DNA of 64,000 nucleotides from Vibrio kanaloae (GCF_024347535.1 NZ_AP025497.1:1798001-1862000), one strand, 5' to 3'; numbered from the stretch's first letter, positions 9,465 through 18,082 are shown. Program-made: numbers and translations. Notes: generated from the sequence alone by a model not told the origin.

Positions 9465-11039
9465 ATGCCTACTATATTAGCCAATAATCTCTCATTCCAA
9501 CTCGATACTGGTGAGTGGTTATTCAAAAACATCACCTTTAATTTGAGCACTCGCCTCACAGGACTAGTCGGAAGAAATGGGGCTGGAAAGTCATTGTTAC
9601 TTTCGTTGCTCGTTGGACAAAAACAGCCCACAACGGGCAGTGTTTCGCGCCAAGGTTCAATCGGCTTTTACTCTCAGTTACCATCAACGCTACTGGATAC
9701 CAACATCACCATCGCTGACTTCTTAGGGCTCACCGAAAAGTTAGAAGCGTTAAGCGCCATAGAACAAGGTAGCTGTGAAGTGAAGCTCTTCAATATCATT
9801 GGCGATGATTGGGATCTAGAGGCACGTACCCAGCAGTTGCTAGGTACATTAAAGATCACTAGTGATTTGAACACGCCCTGTTGCTCTTTGAGTGGTGGGC
9901 AACTCGCCCTGTTACAGCTTCATCAGCTGTTCGTATCAAATTACGACATACTGATCCTCGATGAACCTACAAACCATTTGGATAAGGACGGACGCAATTG
10001 GCTACTAGAACAATGCCAGATGTTTGCAGGAAAAATACTTGTCGTCAGCCATGATCGAAGCTTATTGAGACAAATGGAGGGGATCTACCACCTCAACAGC
10101 TTGGGCGTACGTTTCTATAAAGGAAATTATGATGATTACTTCAAACAAGTGTCTAGTCAAAGCGACGCGCTAGAGAAACAGGTTGCGCATCATCAGTCCG
10201 AAAAGAAACGAATCGAGCGTCAAACTCAAGCCAACAAAGAAAAAGCGCAGCAGCGAGAATCTCAGGGAAACCGACTCAGAAAATCAGGTAGCCAACCCAA
10301 GATATTATTAGATGCGATGAAAGATAAAGCAGGACAAAGCCAAGCCGCGTCTGTGACAAGCCAAAGGAATCTCATTGACCAAAACCAACATAAACTTCAG
10401 TCGCTTAAAGAACAGAAAGAGCGGATAAAACCACAAGCTTTGTATCTACAGCAAAGTAATAGCAGTAAAAAGAGCTCTTTGTTAACCATTGAAAACTGCC
10501 GCCTTGTTTACGGCTCTGGTGCGCCCATCAGTTTCTCTTTATCACAAGGGGAACGGTGTTATCTAACCGGTGCTAATGGGTGTGGAAAATCGACACTGTT
10601 AAAAGCGATTCACGATCAACACACCAATTATAAGGGATCGATCAAGCGCTTGGGGCCGACTGTCTATTTGGATCAACACTTTGGCCTGTTAGACACCAAC
10701 GACACTATGTTCGATAGCTTGATGACACACAGCTTTGGGTTAACAGAGAGTGACGCACGAACCTTGTTGGCTGGAATTGGGTTTAGGCGAGACTCCGTAT
10801 ACCGAAAAGTGGCACATTTAAGTGGTGGTGAAAAAATGAAACTGGCGATGTTGATCGTTAGCCACAAGCAAGACACCCCACTTCTATTGCTCGATGAACC
10901 GGACAACCATCTAGACATAGACTCACAACAAATATTGGCGTCCGCTTTGCGTGGATACAAAGGCGCATTTATCTTGGTCAGTCATGATGCTGATTTTGTT
11001 GAGGAAGTCGGCGTCAGCCAAAACCATATACGACTTTAA
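9465..11039 (+). CDS. ABC-F family ATPase (ribosome-associated, non-membrane)
   Basis: Two ABC ATPase domains in one chain with no membrane segments, which defines the ABC-F family that works on the ribosome E site (translation factors and antibiotic target protection). Domain 1: Walker A GRNGAGKS (36-43), signature LSGGQ (142-146), Walker B ILILDEPTN (162-170), H-loop SHD. Domain 2: ANGCGKST, LSGGE (452-456) and LLLLDEPDNHLD. A charged linker rich in Lys, Gln and Arg (residues ~225-345) joins them. At 524 residues it is close to family size and does not look like EttA, Uup or YheS in its linker; the subgroup is uncertain. A strong GGGAGG site precedes the ATG but is partly inside a hairpin. 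Single-gene unit ending at the 11072 terminator. Confidence 0.88.
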   Translation: MPTILANNLSFQLDTGEWLFKNITFNLSTRLTGLVGRNGAGKSLLLSLLVGQKQPTTGSVSRQGSIGFYSQLPSTLLDTNITIADFLGLTEKLEALSAIEQGSCEVKLFNIIGDDWDLEARTQQLLGTLKITSDLNTPCCSLSGGQLALLQLHQLFVSNYDILILDEPTNHLDKDGRNWLLEQCQMFAGKILVVSHDRSLLRQMEGIYHLNSLGVRFYKGNYDDYFKQVSSQSDALEKQVAHHQSEKKRIERQTQANKEKAQQRESQGNRLRKSGSQPKILLDAMKDKAGQSQAASVTSQRNLIDQNQHKLQSLKEQKERIKPQALYLQQSNSSKKSSLLTIENCRLVYGSGAPISFSLSQGERCYLTGANGCGKSTLLKAIHDQHTNYKGSIKRLGPTVYLDQHFGLLDTNDTMFDSLMTHSFGLTESDARTLLAGIGFRRDSVYRKVAHLSGGEKMKLAMLIVSHKQDTPLLLLDEPDNHLDIDSQQILASALRGYKGAFILVSHDADFVEEVGVSQNHIRL

Positions 11040-11071
11040 CCTTCGTAGATTCGTTCACTTAGATTAGTTAA

Positions 11072-11101
11072 GCGAGCATCGTTCCGGTGCTCGCCTTTCT
11101 T
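11072..11101 (+). terminator. Terminator of the ABC-F gene
   Basis: GCGAGCA and TGCTCGC pair around a 9-base loop, followed by CTTTCTT. Confidence 0.65.
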
Positions 11102-11153
11102 GATTGAGACAAGTAAACTACGCGCCTCGAACATCTATTCATAAGGCTAAGGT

Positions 11154-11237
11154 TTGCATACTCTAGAACAATTAAAATAAGGGCAACTAAACGGTATTAA
11201 GCGCTTACAGCTGTCAGACGGTCTCACCGAGTTTCCT
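11154..11237 (+). other. Detached 5' end of the LRR-kinase gene, closed by an in-frame TAA
   Basis: TTG at 11154 has TAAGG seven bases upstream and starts the frame M-H-T-L-E-Q-L-K, then TAA at 11178-11180, then GQLNGIKRLQLSDGLTEFP in the same frame, leading straight into the leucine-rich repeats. The post-stop residues already look like LRR sequence, so the gene most likely once began at 11154 and acquired a stop at codon 9. Confidence 0.5.
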
Positions 11238-12392
11238 TTGGAGATCTTGGAACTTGCCGATTCTCTTGAAATTCTAGACCTTTCAGGTAATCAGCTGTCA
11301 GACCTACCAGCCGAGTTATCACAGCTTACTCACCTGCGTATTATCTTTGCGTCGAATAACCTGTTTACGCACCTGCCTGATGTTCTAGGTACTCTTCCTA
11401 AGCTCGAAATGGTTGGCTTCAAAACCAACCAAATCAAAACCGTTAGCGAGCAATCTCTGCCTACTCAACTCCGTTGGTTAATCCTGACCGACAATGAGAT
11501 TGAGGCCCTGCCTATCTCACTAGGTGAAAGACCACGACTACAAAAGCTAGCATTGGCTGGTAATAAGATTCGTGTTTTACCAGATAGCATGGAGAACCTA
11601 TCAAACCTTGAACTGGTTCGCCTGTCTGCAAACCAACTGACTGAATTCCCTGAGTTCCTAATCAAGCTACCAAAACTGGCATGGTTAGCGTTTGCGGGTA
11701 ACCCGTTTTGTAAACACCCAAGCAGCTTAGATAGCGTGCCTGCGGTTAGCTCTCAAAGCTATTCACTGAATCAAGTACTTGGCCAAGGCGCGTCAGGCGT
11801 GATCTCTCATGCGAGTTGGCTAAATAGCGACTTTGATTTCCCACAAGAAGTAGCGGTTAAAGTGTTTAAAGGCGAAGTCACCAGTGACGGTTACCCACAT
11901 GATGAGCTAGAAGCGTGCCTTCAAGCTGGCCACCATAACAACTTGGTAAAATCCATTGCTCAAGTTGAGGAACAGGACTACCTAGCTTTGGTGATGGAAC
12001 TCATTCCAAGCAGCTACTACAACCTAGGTCTGCCACCGACACTCGAGACTTGCACACGTGATACTTTCCCAGAAGGTTTTGAACTTCCGCTCTCGCAAAT
12101 CGACAACATTATGACTCAGATGATCGATGTATTTAATCACCTGCATGACAACAAGGTTTGTCACGGTGACTTGTATGCGCACAACACCCTAGTCAATGAA
12201 CAAGGCCAAATGCTCTTTGGTGATTTTGGAGCGGCGACCATCTATGGTTACTTGAATGAAGAGCAGCAGCAAGGCATTCGACGTATCGAAGCTCGCGCTC
12301 TCAAGTACTTTATTGATGACCTACTGACAGTTTGCGCTGCAAGCGATATCAATTCAGAGCTGTATAAGAAACTCGAAAGCTATCACGCATAA
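11238..12392 (+). CDS. Leucine-rich-repeat protein kinase (5' end possibly interrupted)
   Basis: Residues 1-165 contain about six leucine-rich repeats of the LxxLxLxxNxLxxLP type (for example LEILDLSGNQLSDLP), and residues ~175-370 form a compact protein-kinase domain: glycine loop GQGASG (182-187), VAVK lysine K208, catalytic loop HGDLYAHN (309-316, Asp311 and Asn316) and DFG (329-331). All residues needed for phosphotransfer are present. The domain is short and ends soon after DFG, as in kinases of the atypical or aminoglycoside-kinase-like type. No membrane segment or signal peptide, so it is cytoplasmic. The first usable start in the open frame is TTG 11238, which has no clear ribosome-binding site; the LRR frame continues upstream to a TAA at 11178. 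It could be a pseudogene, a shortened functional protein, or carry a sequencing error. Substrate unknown. Confidence 0.75.
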   Translation: MEILELADSLEILDLSGNQLSDLPAELSQLTHLRIIFASNNLFTHLPDVLGTLPKLEMVGFKTNQIKTVSEQSLPTQLRWLILTDNEIEALPISLGERPRLQKLALAGNKIRVLPDSMENLSNLELVRLSANQLTEFPEFLIKLPKLAWLAFAGNPFCKHPSSLDSVPAVSSQSYSLNQVLGQGASGVISHASWLNSDFDFPQEVAVKVFKGEVTSDGYPHDELEACLQAGHHNNLVKSIAQVEEQDYLALVMELIPSSYYNLGLPPTLETCTRDTFPEGFELPLSQIDNIMTQMIDVFNHLHDNKVCHGDLYAHNTLVNEQGQMLFGDFGAATIYGYLNEEQQQGIRRIEARALKYFIDDLLTVCAASDINSELYKKLESYHA

Positions 12393-12435
12393 GAGCGACC
12401 AAGCTTAAGCGTTTAATCGAGTTTCTCCTGAAATG

Positions 12436-12466
12436 AAAAAGCTAACGTTTGACGTTAGCTTTTTTG
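12436..12466. terminator. Bidirectional terminator
   Basis: GCTAACG and CGTTAGC around a 5-base loop, with an A-run on the left and a T-run on the right. It can serve both the kinase gene (plus) and the gene at 12496-12948 (minus). Confidence 0.8.
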
Positions 12467-12495
12467 CTTCTAGAGCTGAATTAATCGAAACAGAC

Positions 12496-12948
12496 TTAAC
12501 TAGCTTCCACCTGAACAAGCTTGAGATAAGAGTGGAGTTCTTGATTCTTATACTCCACTGCCGAATGAATATTGAGGTCTTTACGCGCGACAACATCAAA
12601 CTGGTAACGATTATCACCTTTATCGATTTCAACTTGCAGCAACCCGCTTTTCAATAACCAATGACCTTGTGTTTCAAATCGGTCAAACAAACGATATTCA
12701 GTTAAGCTACCATCAGAATGAAAGTGAACTTCGGTAATGTACCCTGCTGGGCAGCTTTTTACCCAAACACGGTTTTCAATATCACTGGTAACAAAATCGC
12801 GCTTGGTTGCACGCCAAACTAAAAACGCTTCGCTGTCGTAAAGATCGATGTCGAGCTCGGTACGAGGAATTAACGGCTGGTCAGTTTGCTCACGACAATA
12901 AAGTTGAAGCAAGATTTGCTGCTTAGTGTCGCTCGATAACTCAGTCAT
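12496..12948 (-). CDS. Conserved hypothetical protein, 150 residues
   Basis: I do not recognise the family. The protein has no signal peptide, membrane segment or repeated motif; it is acidic, with many aromatic residues in a mixed alpha/beta pattern (for example EVHFHSDGSLTEYRLFDRFETQG followed by alternating strands). It starts at an ATG behind an AGGA-type site and lies 49 bases downstream of yqfB on the same strand, so co-transcription is likely. A shared terminator follows. Nothing in the context fixes a function. Confidence 0.75.
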   Translation of the reverse strand: MTELSSDTKQQILLQLYCREQTDQPLIPRTELDIDLYDSEAFLVWRATKRDFVTSDIENRVWVKSCPAGYITEVHFHSDGSLTEYRLFDRFETQGHWLLKSGLLQVEIDKGDNRYQFDVVARKDLNIHSAVEYKNQELHSYLKLVQVEAS

Positions 12949-12997
12949 TAATCCTTCCTATTCATCCAGAACTGCACTAAAGGTGCGTTGTTAGCGA

Positions 12998-13312
12998 TTA
13001 AACTAGCTCGTAAGAGACAACGTAAAGCTGAGAAATACCTGGGTAGATATCTTGAATCACATCTTTCAGCACTTGCAGCGTCATGTTCTCTTGTTGTGCA
13101 TGGAACTCACCCAGCTCATCGAACAGAATTGGTTCTACGCTGATGATCTTGAGATTACAGAACACGCGCCCTTCTTCTAACGTTGAGACTTCAACAACGC
13201 TGCCCGGTTGGTAATCACGCTCTGATTCATCGCGAATAGTAATGGTCTTTTTGCCAGAAAGGATGTCAGCTTCAAAACGTCCAAAGAACGTCATAGTAGT
13301 TGGTGCAGTCAT
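12998..13312 (-). CDS. yqfB: N(4)-acetylcytidine amidohydrolase (ASCH domain)
   Basis: Small ASCH-fold hydrolase that removes the acetyl group from N4-acetylcytidine, a nucleoside salvaged from modified tRNA. The 104 residues align end to end with E. coli YqfB (103): FFGRFEADILSGKKTITIRD at the start, then HAQQENMTL and DIYPG near the end. The residues reported as catalytic in the E. coli enzyme (Lys21, Thr24, Glu74) correspond to K22, T25 and E75 here, shifted by one. It is the first gene of a probable two-gene minus-strand unit with 12496-12948. Confidence 0.88.
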   Translation of the reverse strand: MTAPTTMTFFGRFEADILSGKKTITIRDESERDYQPGSVVEVSTLEEGRVFCNLKIISVEPILFDELGEFHAQQENMTLQVLKDVIQDIYPGISQLYVVSYELV

Positions 13313-13404
13313 TTATATCGGTCGCTTAACATTTAAAAGTTAGGTAGATGTTTATATACCAGAATGCCAGATCAAGCGAATAAAAATTAGATGCGGAAGT
13401 TCAT

Positions 13405-13450
13405 CTCGTCATTCCCAAGACTGACGGAGGAAGGAGTTGGGAATCTCTAA
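13405..13450. repeat. Probable short dispersed repeat (palindromic ends)
   Basis: ATTCCCAA (13411-13418) and TTGGGAAT (13437-13444) form an 8-bp inverted repeat around a GACGGAGGAAGGAG core, in the gap between yqfB and rplT. It resembles small GACGGAGG-containing intergenic repeats I recall from other Vibrio genomes; only one copy is visible in this window. Confidence 0.35.
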
Positions 13451-13472
13451 AAGAGACAAATTACAGGCAATA

Positions 13473-13499
13473 AAAAAGGAGAACCGAAGTTCTCCTTTT
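13473..13499 (-). terminator. Terminator of the thrS-infC-rpmI-rplT operon
   Basis: AAGGAGAA and TTCTCCTT pair around CCGAAG, with A-run/T-run flanks, 25 bases past the rplT stop. Symmetric enough to act in both directions. Confidence 0.8.
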
Positions 13500-13524
13500 C
13501 TTAAACCTTTAAGCTAACTCTAAA

Positions 13525-13878
13525 TTATAGAGATGCTTTCGCTTTTTCAACTAGAACAGCAAATGCTGCTTTGTCGAATACTGCGATGTCAGCAAGAATC
13601 TTACGGTCGATCTCGATAGATGCTTTCTTAAGGCCATTGATGAAACGGCTGTAAGATAGACCATTTTGACGAGATGCCGCGTTGATACGTGCAATCCAAA
13701 GTTGACGGAATTGACGTTTCTTGTTGCGACGGTCACGGTAAGCGTATTGACCAGCTTTGGTAACTGCTTGGAAAGCTACGCGGTAAACACGTGAACGTGC
13801 TCCGTAGTAACCTTTAGCTTGTTTTAGAACTTTCTTATGACGTGCACGAGCTTGTACACCACGTTTTACGCGAGGCAT
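13525..13878 (-). CDS. rplT: 50S ribosomal protein L20
   Basis: Assembly-initiating protein of the large subunit that binds 23S rRNA. The 117 residues start [16 protein letters not shown] and match the family length exactly; the basic N-terminal tail is followed by the globular repressor domain. In E. coli L20 also represses translation of rpmI-rplT by binding the mRNA. Last gene of the thrS-infC-rpmI-rplT operon, 42 bases after rpmI. Confidence 0.98.
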   Translation of the reverse strand: MPRVKRGVQARARHKKVLKQAKGYYGARSRVYRVAFQAVTKAGQYAYRDRRNKKRQFRQLWIARINAASRQNGLSYSRFINGLKKASIEIDRKILADIAVFDKAAFAVLVEKAKASL

Positions 13879-13920
13879 TATGCTTCTCCTAAACTAAACG
13901 AATTTATAAACTAAAAAGAA

Positions 13921-14115
13921 TTAAGCGTATGGCATCATACGTAGAACTTGAGCAACTTCACATTTAGGAAGGATCGAGTTCGGACGTAGCTGACGCTTGT
14001 TCTTAGTAGTACGCTTAGTCAGGATGTGACGTTTACCAGCGTGCTTAAACTTAATACCACCAGCAGTTTTCTGGAAACGCTTAGCAGCACCTTTGTTGGT
14101 TTTCATCTTAGGCAT
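13921..14115 (-). CDS. rpmI: 50S ribosomal protein L35
   Basis: Small basic ribosomal protein of 64 residues ([20 protein letters not shown] at the start, ending in RMMPYA), full length for the family. It sits 104 bases downstream of infC and 42 upstream of rplT; the wider gap before it holds a hairpin that may be involved in L20-mediated control. Confidence 0.98.
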   Translation of the reverse strand: MPKMKTNKGAAKRFQKTAGGIKFKHAGKRHILTKRTTKNKRQLRPNSILPKCEVAQVLRMMPYA

Positions 14116-14169
14116 GATGAATAACTCCGCATTGTTGAGTTGTTAATAACATAGTAATTAGGGCGAATA

Positions 14170-14198
14170 AAACCCCGCAACCTGAGGCTGCAGGGTTT
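14170..14198 (-). promoter_or_regulatory. Hairpin between infC and rpmI
   Basis: On the minus strand AAACCC-GCA-CC pairs with GG-TGC-GGGTTT (two mismatches) around TCA and is followed by TTTTATT. It is either a partial terminator or part of the L20 control region, which lies in the same gap in E. coli. Confidence 0.5.
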
Positions 14199-14219
14199 AA
14201 TTACTTGCAAAGCCGTTAA

Positions 14220-14771
14220 TTACTTCTTTTTAGGGGCCAACACCATGATCATCTGGCGACCTTCAATTCTCGTTGGGAAAGATTCGACAACTGCAAATTC
14301 TTCAGTATCTACTTTCAAACGATTAAGAACGTCAACACCGATTTCTTGGTGAGCCATTTCGCGGCCACGGAAGCGAATTGTTACCTTCACTTTGTTGCCG
14401 TCTTCTAGGAAACCAGTCAGGTTGCGTAGTTTTACCTGATAGTCTCCAATATCAGTTCCAGGTCGGAATTTAATTTCCTTGATCTGAACCTGCTTTTGCT
14501 TTTTCTTCTGCTCTTTCGCAGCTTTGCTCTTCTCGAAGAGGAACTTACCGTAGTCCATCACACGACAAACTGGCGGCTCGGCGTTAGGGCTAATCTCCAC
14601 AAGATCCATACCAGCTTCATTTGCAGCTTCCATCGCTTCCGCGATTGTTACTACACCAACAGCTTCGCCGTCTGCGCCAGTTAGACGCACTTCACGAACG
14701 CCACGAATGTCACCGTTTAAACGGTGCTGGTTTTGTTTGGCCGGTTGTTGGCCACGTCTTCCGCCTTTAAT
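14220..14771 (-). CDS. infC: Translation initiation factor IF-3 (AUU start codon)
   Basis: Binds the 30S subunit, blocks premature 50S joining and checks the start codon. The reading frame begins at ATT 14771, seven bases after a GGAGG site, giving 183 residues starting (M)KGGRRGQQ, close to the E. coli protein (180, MKGGKRVQ). The N-domain contains [22 protein letters not shown] sequence and the C-domain [10 protein letters not shown]...[21 protein letters not shown] caller restricted to common start codons would begin at the GTG at 14690 and lose 27 conserved residues. In E. coli the AUU start lets IF-3 repress its own synthesis; the same codon here implies the same loop. Only 2 bases separate it from the thrS stop. 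Confidence 0.97.
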   Translation of the reverse strand: MKGGRRGQQPAKQNQHRLNGDIRGVREVRLTGADGEAVGVVTIAEAMEAANEAGMDLVEISPNAEPPVCRVMDYGKFLFEKSKAAKEQKKKQKQVQIKEIKFRPGTDIGDYQVKLRNLTGFLEDGNKVKVTIRFRGREMAHQEIGVDVLNRLKVDTEEFAVVESFPTRIEGRQMIMVLAPKKK

Positions 14772-14773
14772 AG

Positions 14774-16702
14774 CTATTCCTCCAGATTGAGCTTACGGCT
14801 TGAAACTTCGGCTTGGATGTATGAAATAAAGTCATCCACTTTAAACTTGCCAAGGTCCTTACCTTTACGTGTACGTACTGCAATTTCGCCGGCTTCCATT
14901 TCTTGGTCACCACACACAAGCATGAACGGTACACGTTTCAAAGTATGTTCGCGGATTTTAAAGCCAATCTTCTCATTTCTCAAGTCTGCTTTGACTCTAA
15001 ATCCACTTTTTTGCAGTTTTTTCGTAATTTCTTGTACATATTCAGACTGTTTGTCTGTAATACCCATTACAACTGCTTGTTCTGGCGCCAACCACGTAGG
15101 GAAGAAGCCAGCGTATTCTTCAATAAGAATACCAATGAAGCGTTCTAGTGAACCTAAAATCGCGCGGTGGATCATAACTGGCGTGTGACGCTCGTTATCT
15201 TCACCTACGTAAGTAGCACCTAAACGTTCTGGTAATGCAAAATCGAGCTGCACTGTACCACATTGCCATGCACGGTCCAAACAATCATGCAAAGTAAATT
15301 CAATCTTAGGTCCGTAGAACGCACCCTCGCCTTCTTGAATCTCGTATGCAATCTCCATTGACTCTAGCGCTTGCTTAAGATCGGCCTCTGCACGGTCCCA
15401 CATTTCGTCTGAACCGACACGCTGTTCTGGACGAGTAGATAGCTTAACAACAATGTTTTCGAAACCGAAAGTTGTATAAGTATCGTAAACCATTTCAATA
15501 CAAGCTTTAACTTCTTGTTGAACTTGGTCTTCAGTACAGAATACGTGAGCATCATCTTGAGTGAATCCACGAACACGCATGATGCCATGAAGTGCGCCAG
15601 ACGGCTCGTTACGGTGACATGAGCCGAACTCAGCCATACGTAGCGGTAGATCACGGTAAGATTTCAAACCTTGGTTGAAGATTTGAACGTGACCAGGACA
15701 GTTCATTGGCTTAATAGCGTATTCACGGTTCTCTGAAGAAGTTGTGAACATCGCGTCTGCGTACTTATCCCAGTGACCAGAGCGTTCCCAAAGAACACGG
15801 TCCATCATTAATGGGCCTTTTACTTCTTGGTAATCATACTCAGTCAGTTTCTGACGAATAAATACTTCTAGCTCACGGAAGATAGTCCAACCGTTGTGAT
15901 GCCAAAACACCATGCCTGGTGCTTCTTGCTGCATGTGGAATAGATCAAGCGCTTTACCGATTTTACGGTGGTCACGTTTAGCCGCTTCTTCTAGGCGCAC
16001 AAGGTGAGCTTTAAGTGCCTTCTTGTCTTGGAATGCAGTGCCGTAGATACGTTGAAGCATCTTGTTATCACTGTTACCACGCCAGTATGCACCTGCTACA
16101 TTAAGTAGCGTGAAATGCTGGCAGAAGCTCATGTTAGGTACGTGTGGGCCACGACACATATCGATGTATTCTTCGTGATGGTACAGGCCAGGACGGTCGT
16201 CTTTAGAAACATTCTCGTCCAAGATTTCAATTTTGTAAGTCTCGCCGCGAGCTTCGAATGCGTCACGCGCTTCCTGCCAGCTAACTTTCTTCTTAACAAC
16301 CTGATACTTGGTCTTCGCTAGCTCTTTCATACGCTTTTCAATCTTTTCTAGATCTTCTTGCGTTAGAGAGTGCTCAAGGTCGATATCGTAGTAGAAACCG
16401 TTATCGATAGTAGGACCGATCGCCATTTTCGCTTCTGGAAAAAGCTGCTTAATCGCGTGACCTAAAAGGTGAGCACAAGAGTGACGAACGATTTCAAGGC
16501 CATCGACTTCATCTTTAGCTGTGATGATTTCTAGGCTTGCATCATTTTCGATAAGATCACAAGCATCAACACGCTCGCCGTCTACACGACCAGCAATGGT
16601 TGCTTTAGCAAGACCAGGACCGATTGATAGGGCAACATCTAGAGTTGATACAGGGTTGTCAAATTGACGCTGACTACCGTCAGGAAGAGTAATAATTGGC
16701 AT
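14774..16702 (-). CDS. thrS: Threonyl-tRNA synthetase
   Basis: Charges tRNA-Thr and edits Ser-tRNA-Thr. Starting at ATG 16702, with AAGGA six bases upstream, the protein has 642 residues, exactly the E. coli length. Domains: TGS (1-~61), the N2 editing domain with HSCAH (HxxxH) and the CRGPH motif, class II catalytic core with MNCPGH (zinc Cys) and the R-rich motif [13 protein letters not shown], and the C-terminal anticodon domain. An upstream in-frame start at 16741 would add 13 residues overlapping the leader hairpin and is unlikely. First gene of the operon with infC, rpmI and rplT. A tRNA-Thr-like hairpin immediately upstream indicates translational autorepression. Confidence 0.98.
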   Translation of the reverse strand: MPIITLPDGSQRQFDNPVSTLDVALSIGPGLAKATIAGRVDGERVDACDLIENDASLEIITAKDEVDGLEIVRHSCAHLLGHAIKQLFPEAKMAIGPTIDNGFYYDIDLEHSLTQEDLEKIEKRMKELAKTKYQVVKKKVSWQEARDAFEARGETYKIEILDENVSKDDRPGLYHHEEYIDMCRGPHVPNMSFCQHFTLLNVAGAYWRGNSDNKMLQRIYGTAFQDKKALKAHLVRLEEAAKRDHRKIGKALDLFHMQQEAPGMVFWHHNGWTIFRELEVFIRQKLTEYDYQEVKGPLMMDRVLWERSGHWDKYADAMFTTSSENREYAIKPMNCPGHVQIFNQGLKSYRDLPLRMAEFGSCHRNEPSGALHGIMRVRGFTQDDAHVFCTEDQVQQEVKACIEMVYDTYTTFGFENIVVKLSTRPEQRVGSDEMWDRAEADLKQALESMEIAYEIQEGEGAFYGPKIEFTLHDCLDRAWQCGTVQLDFALPERLGATYVGEDNERHTPVMIHRAILGSLERFIGILIEEYAGFFPTWLAPEQAVVMGITDKQSEYVQEITKKLQKSGFRVKADLRNEKIGFKIREHTLKRVPFMLVCGDQEMEAGEIAVRTRKGKDLGKFKVDDFISYIQAEVSSRKLNLEE

Positions 16703-16720
16703 TATTTGTCCTTTACAGTG

Positions 16721-16741
16721 GTGTTGCACACCAAGCAACAC
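16721..16741 (-). promoter_or_regulatory. thrS operator: tRNA-Thr anticodon-arm mimic
   Basis: On the minus strand GTGTTGC and GCAACAC form a perfect 7-bp stem closing a 7-base loop, TTGGTGT. As in an anticodon loop, U is at position 33 and positions 34-36 read GGU, the anticodon of tRNA-Thr(GGU); five of the seven loop bases agree with the UUGGUAA loop of the E. coli tRNA as I remember it. It ends 7 bases before the AAGGA site of thrS. In E. coli, ThrRS binds a tRNA-like hairpin in its own mRNA to block ribosome loading. Confidence 0.7.
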
Positions 16742-16768
16742 ATGAAAATGTTTAATATATGTTTTTCA

Positions 16769-16786
16769 ATCAACGAGTATGTTGAT
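16769..16786 (-). promoter_or_regulatory. Second hairpin in the thrS leader
   Basis: ATCAAC and GTTGAT form a 6-bp stem with a 6-base loop, 27 bases upstream of the anticodon-like hairpin. The E. coli thrS operator has a second ThrRS-binding arm upstream; this could be its equivalent, by position only. Confidence 0.35.
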
Positions 16787-17063
16787 CGTAGATATATGCA
16801 TAATAAAGATACCCACATAGAAGCAAATACAGATGCCCCATTTGTACGTATCCGAGCATTTTAACGAAATAATATGAAATGACAATGATGGAGGGAACCT
16901 CCCGACTCTCCTATTGACGTCGTTATGCCAAAAAGTGACTTCCCATTCCCTTGAACCACCTTTCGAATCGAACTGTTCTAACTTACCTATTTCGACTCAA
17001 CTCTTACAAATTAGTCATTTAGAACTAAGCTCTATAAAGCAACTAGATACAGATGAGGCGCAT
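16787..17063. other. Divergent intergenic region thrS / DUF3187 gene
   Basis: Holds the thrS promoter (minus) and that of the DUF3187 gene (plus). The frame of the plus-strand gene stays open through 16914-17063, but the encoded Ser/Leu-rich stretch precedes a normal signal peptide and is taken as non-coding. Confidence 0.45.
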
Positions 17064-18050
17064 ATGGAGAAGCTAGCTACTTTTATATCACTCACACCTC
17101 GTTTACTGTTAACAATAGCCATAGCAGTTACTGCACCAGAAACGGCATGGGCCAACAAAGATTACGGCCCCTTAATCAGTTATACCCAAGCACCGTTGCA
17201 GTCCGTTCGCCTGACTCCAACACTTCGTTCTGGCTTTCCACTCGAAGAGAATAAGGTTGAAATGTTTACCGCCTTAACTGCCGCGAGCATCTGGGCCCAC
17301 TCCCCCGACTATCACTTCGACTATTATCAAAACCAACTTCAGACAGGACTGCGGTGGCAATTAACCACAAGGTGGCAAGTAGAATTCAATTACCGTTGGC
17401 TTTATGCAGCCAATAATCACCTCGACAAAATCACCATCAATTTTCATGACCTATTTAGCATCGACCAAGCAGGGCGAGACCAGAAAGAGCGACACCAATT
17501 CGACATCTATGCACCAGACCACGACATCAATATTCGTGACTTCTCCGGTGACACGCTAACCAGCGCTTTCACGTTCTACAACCAATACCAAATCATAGAT
17601 CTAGAAAACCACGGCTTGTCATTTGGTTTATCCCTATATCACAACAACGTCAGCCACGGCGCCTTCGAAGGAAGCAGCACCGAGCAAAGTGTACAATTCA
17701 ACTATTCATACCAACTCGACATCAATACCTTTTATACAAGCTTAGGGTTTACCAATCAGTCCAGTCGAGAGGTCGAAAATAGTTTTTCACATAAAAAGAG
17801 AACATGGTCATGGATGGGCGGCTATCAGCTCACACTATTTGAAAAGCATGAGTTACACCTTGAATATCGATGGTATGAAGGCGCAGAAGACGGTGAAACT
17901 GAATTTTCGGAAGCCGCGAATGAAATGATGCTTGGGTATCGCTATCTCATGCAGCGTTCAGCTATCGAGATATCCATTATCGAAAACATCTTCAACATGG
18001 ATAACTCCACCGACGTCGCCTTCCAATTGGCCTATCGTCATCAGTGGTAA
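17064..18050 (+). CDS. DUF3187 family outer-membrane protein
   Basis: Start at ATG 17064 (GAGG five bases upstream) gives 328 residues with a clear signal peptide, cleaved probably after TAWA (about residue 31). The mature part is rich in alternating aromatic strands (WQLTTRWQVEFNYRW, LELHLEYRW-like segments) and ends in YRHQW, a C-terminal aromatic residue typical of beta-barrel proteins recognised by the BAM complex. This matches the DUF3187 family of predicted outer-membrane proteins. Function is unknown. Monocistronic, closed by a bidirectional terminator at 18083. Confidence 0.8.
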   Translation: MEKLATFISLTPRLLLTIAIAVTAPETAWANKDYGPLISYTQAPLQSVRLTPTLRSGFPLEENKVEMFTALTAASIWAHSPDYHFDYYQNQLQTGLRWQLTTRWQVEFNYRWLYAANNHLDKITINFHDLFSIDQAGRDQKERHQFDIYAPDHDINIRDFSGDTLTSAFTFYNQYQIIDLENHGLSFGLSLYHNNVSHGAFEGSSTEQSVQFNYSYQLDINTFYTSLGFTNQSSREVENSFSHKKRTWSWMGGYQLTLFEKHELHLEYRWYEGAEDGETEFSEAANEMMLGYRYLMQRSAIEISIIENIFNMDNSTDVAFQLAYRHQW

Positions 18051-18082
18051 ACACATTTCAGGTCGAGACAGCAGAATCAAAA

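Noticed and set aside
12405..12657. Overlapping frames on both strands around the 12436 terminator
   Set aside because: They run across a hairpin terminator and do not resemble proteins.
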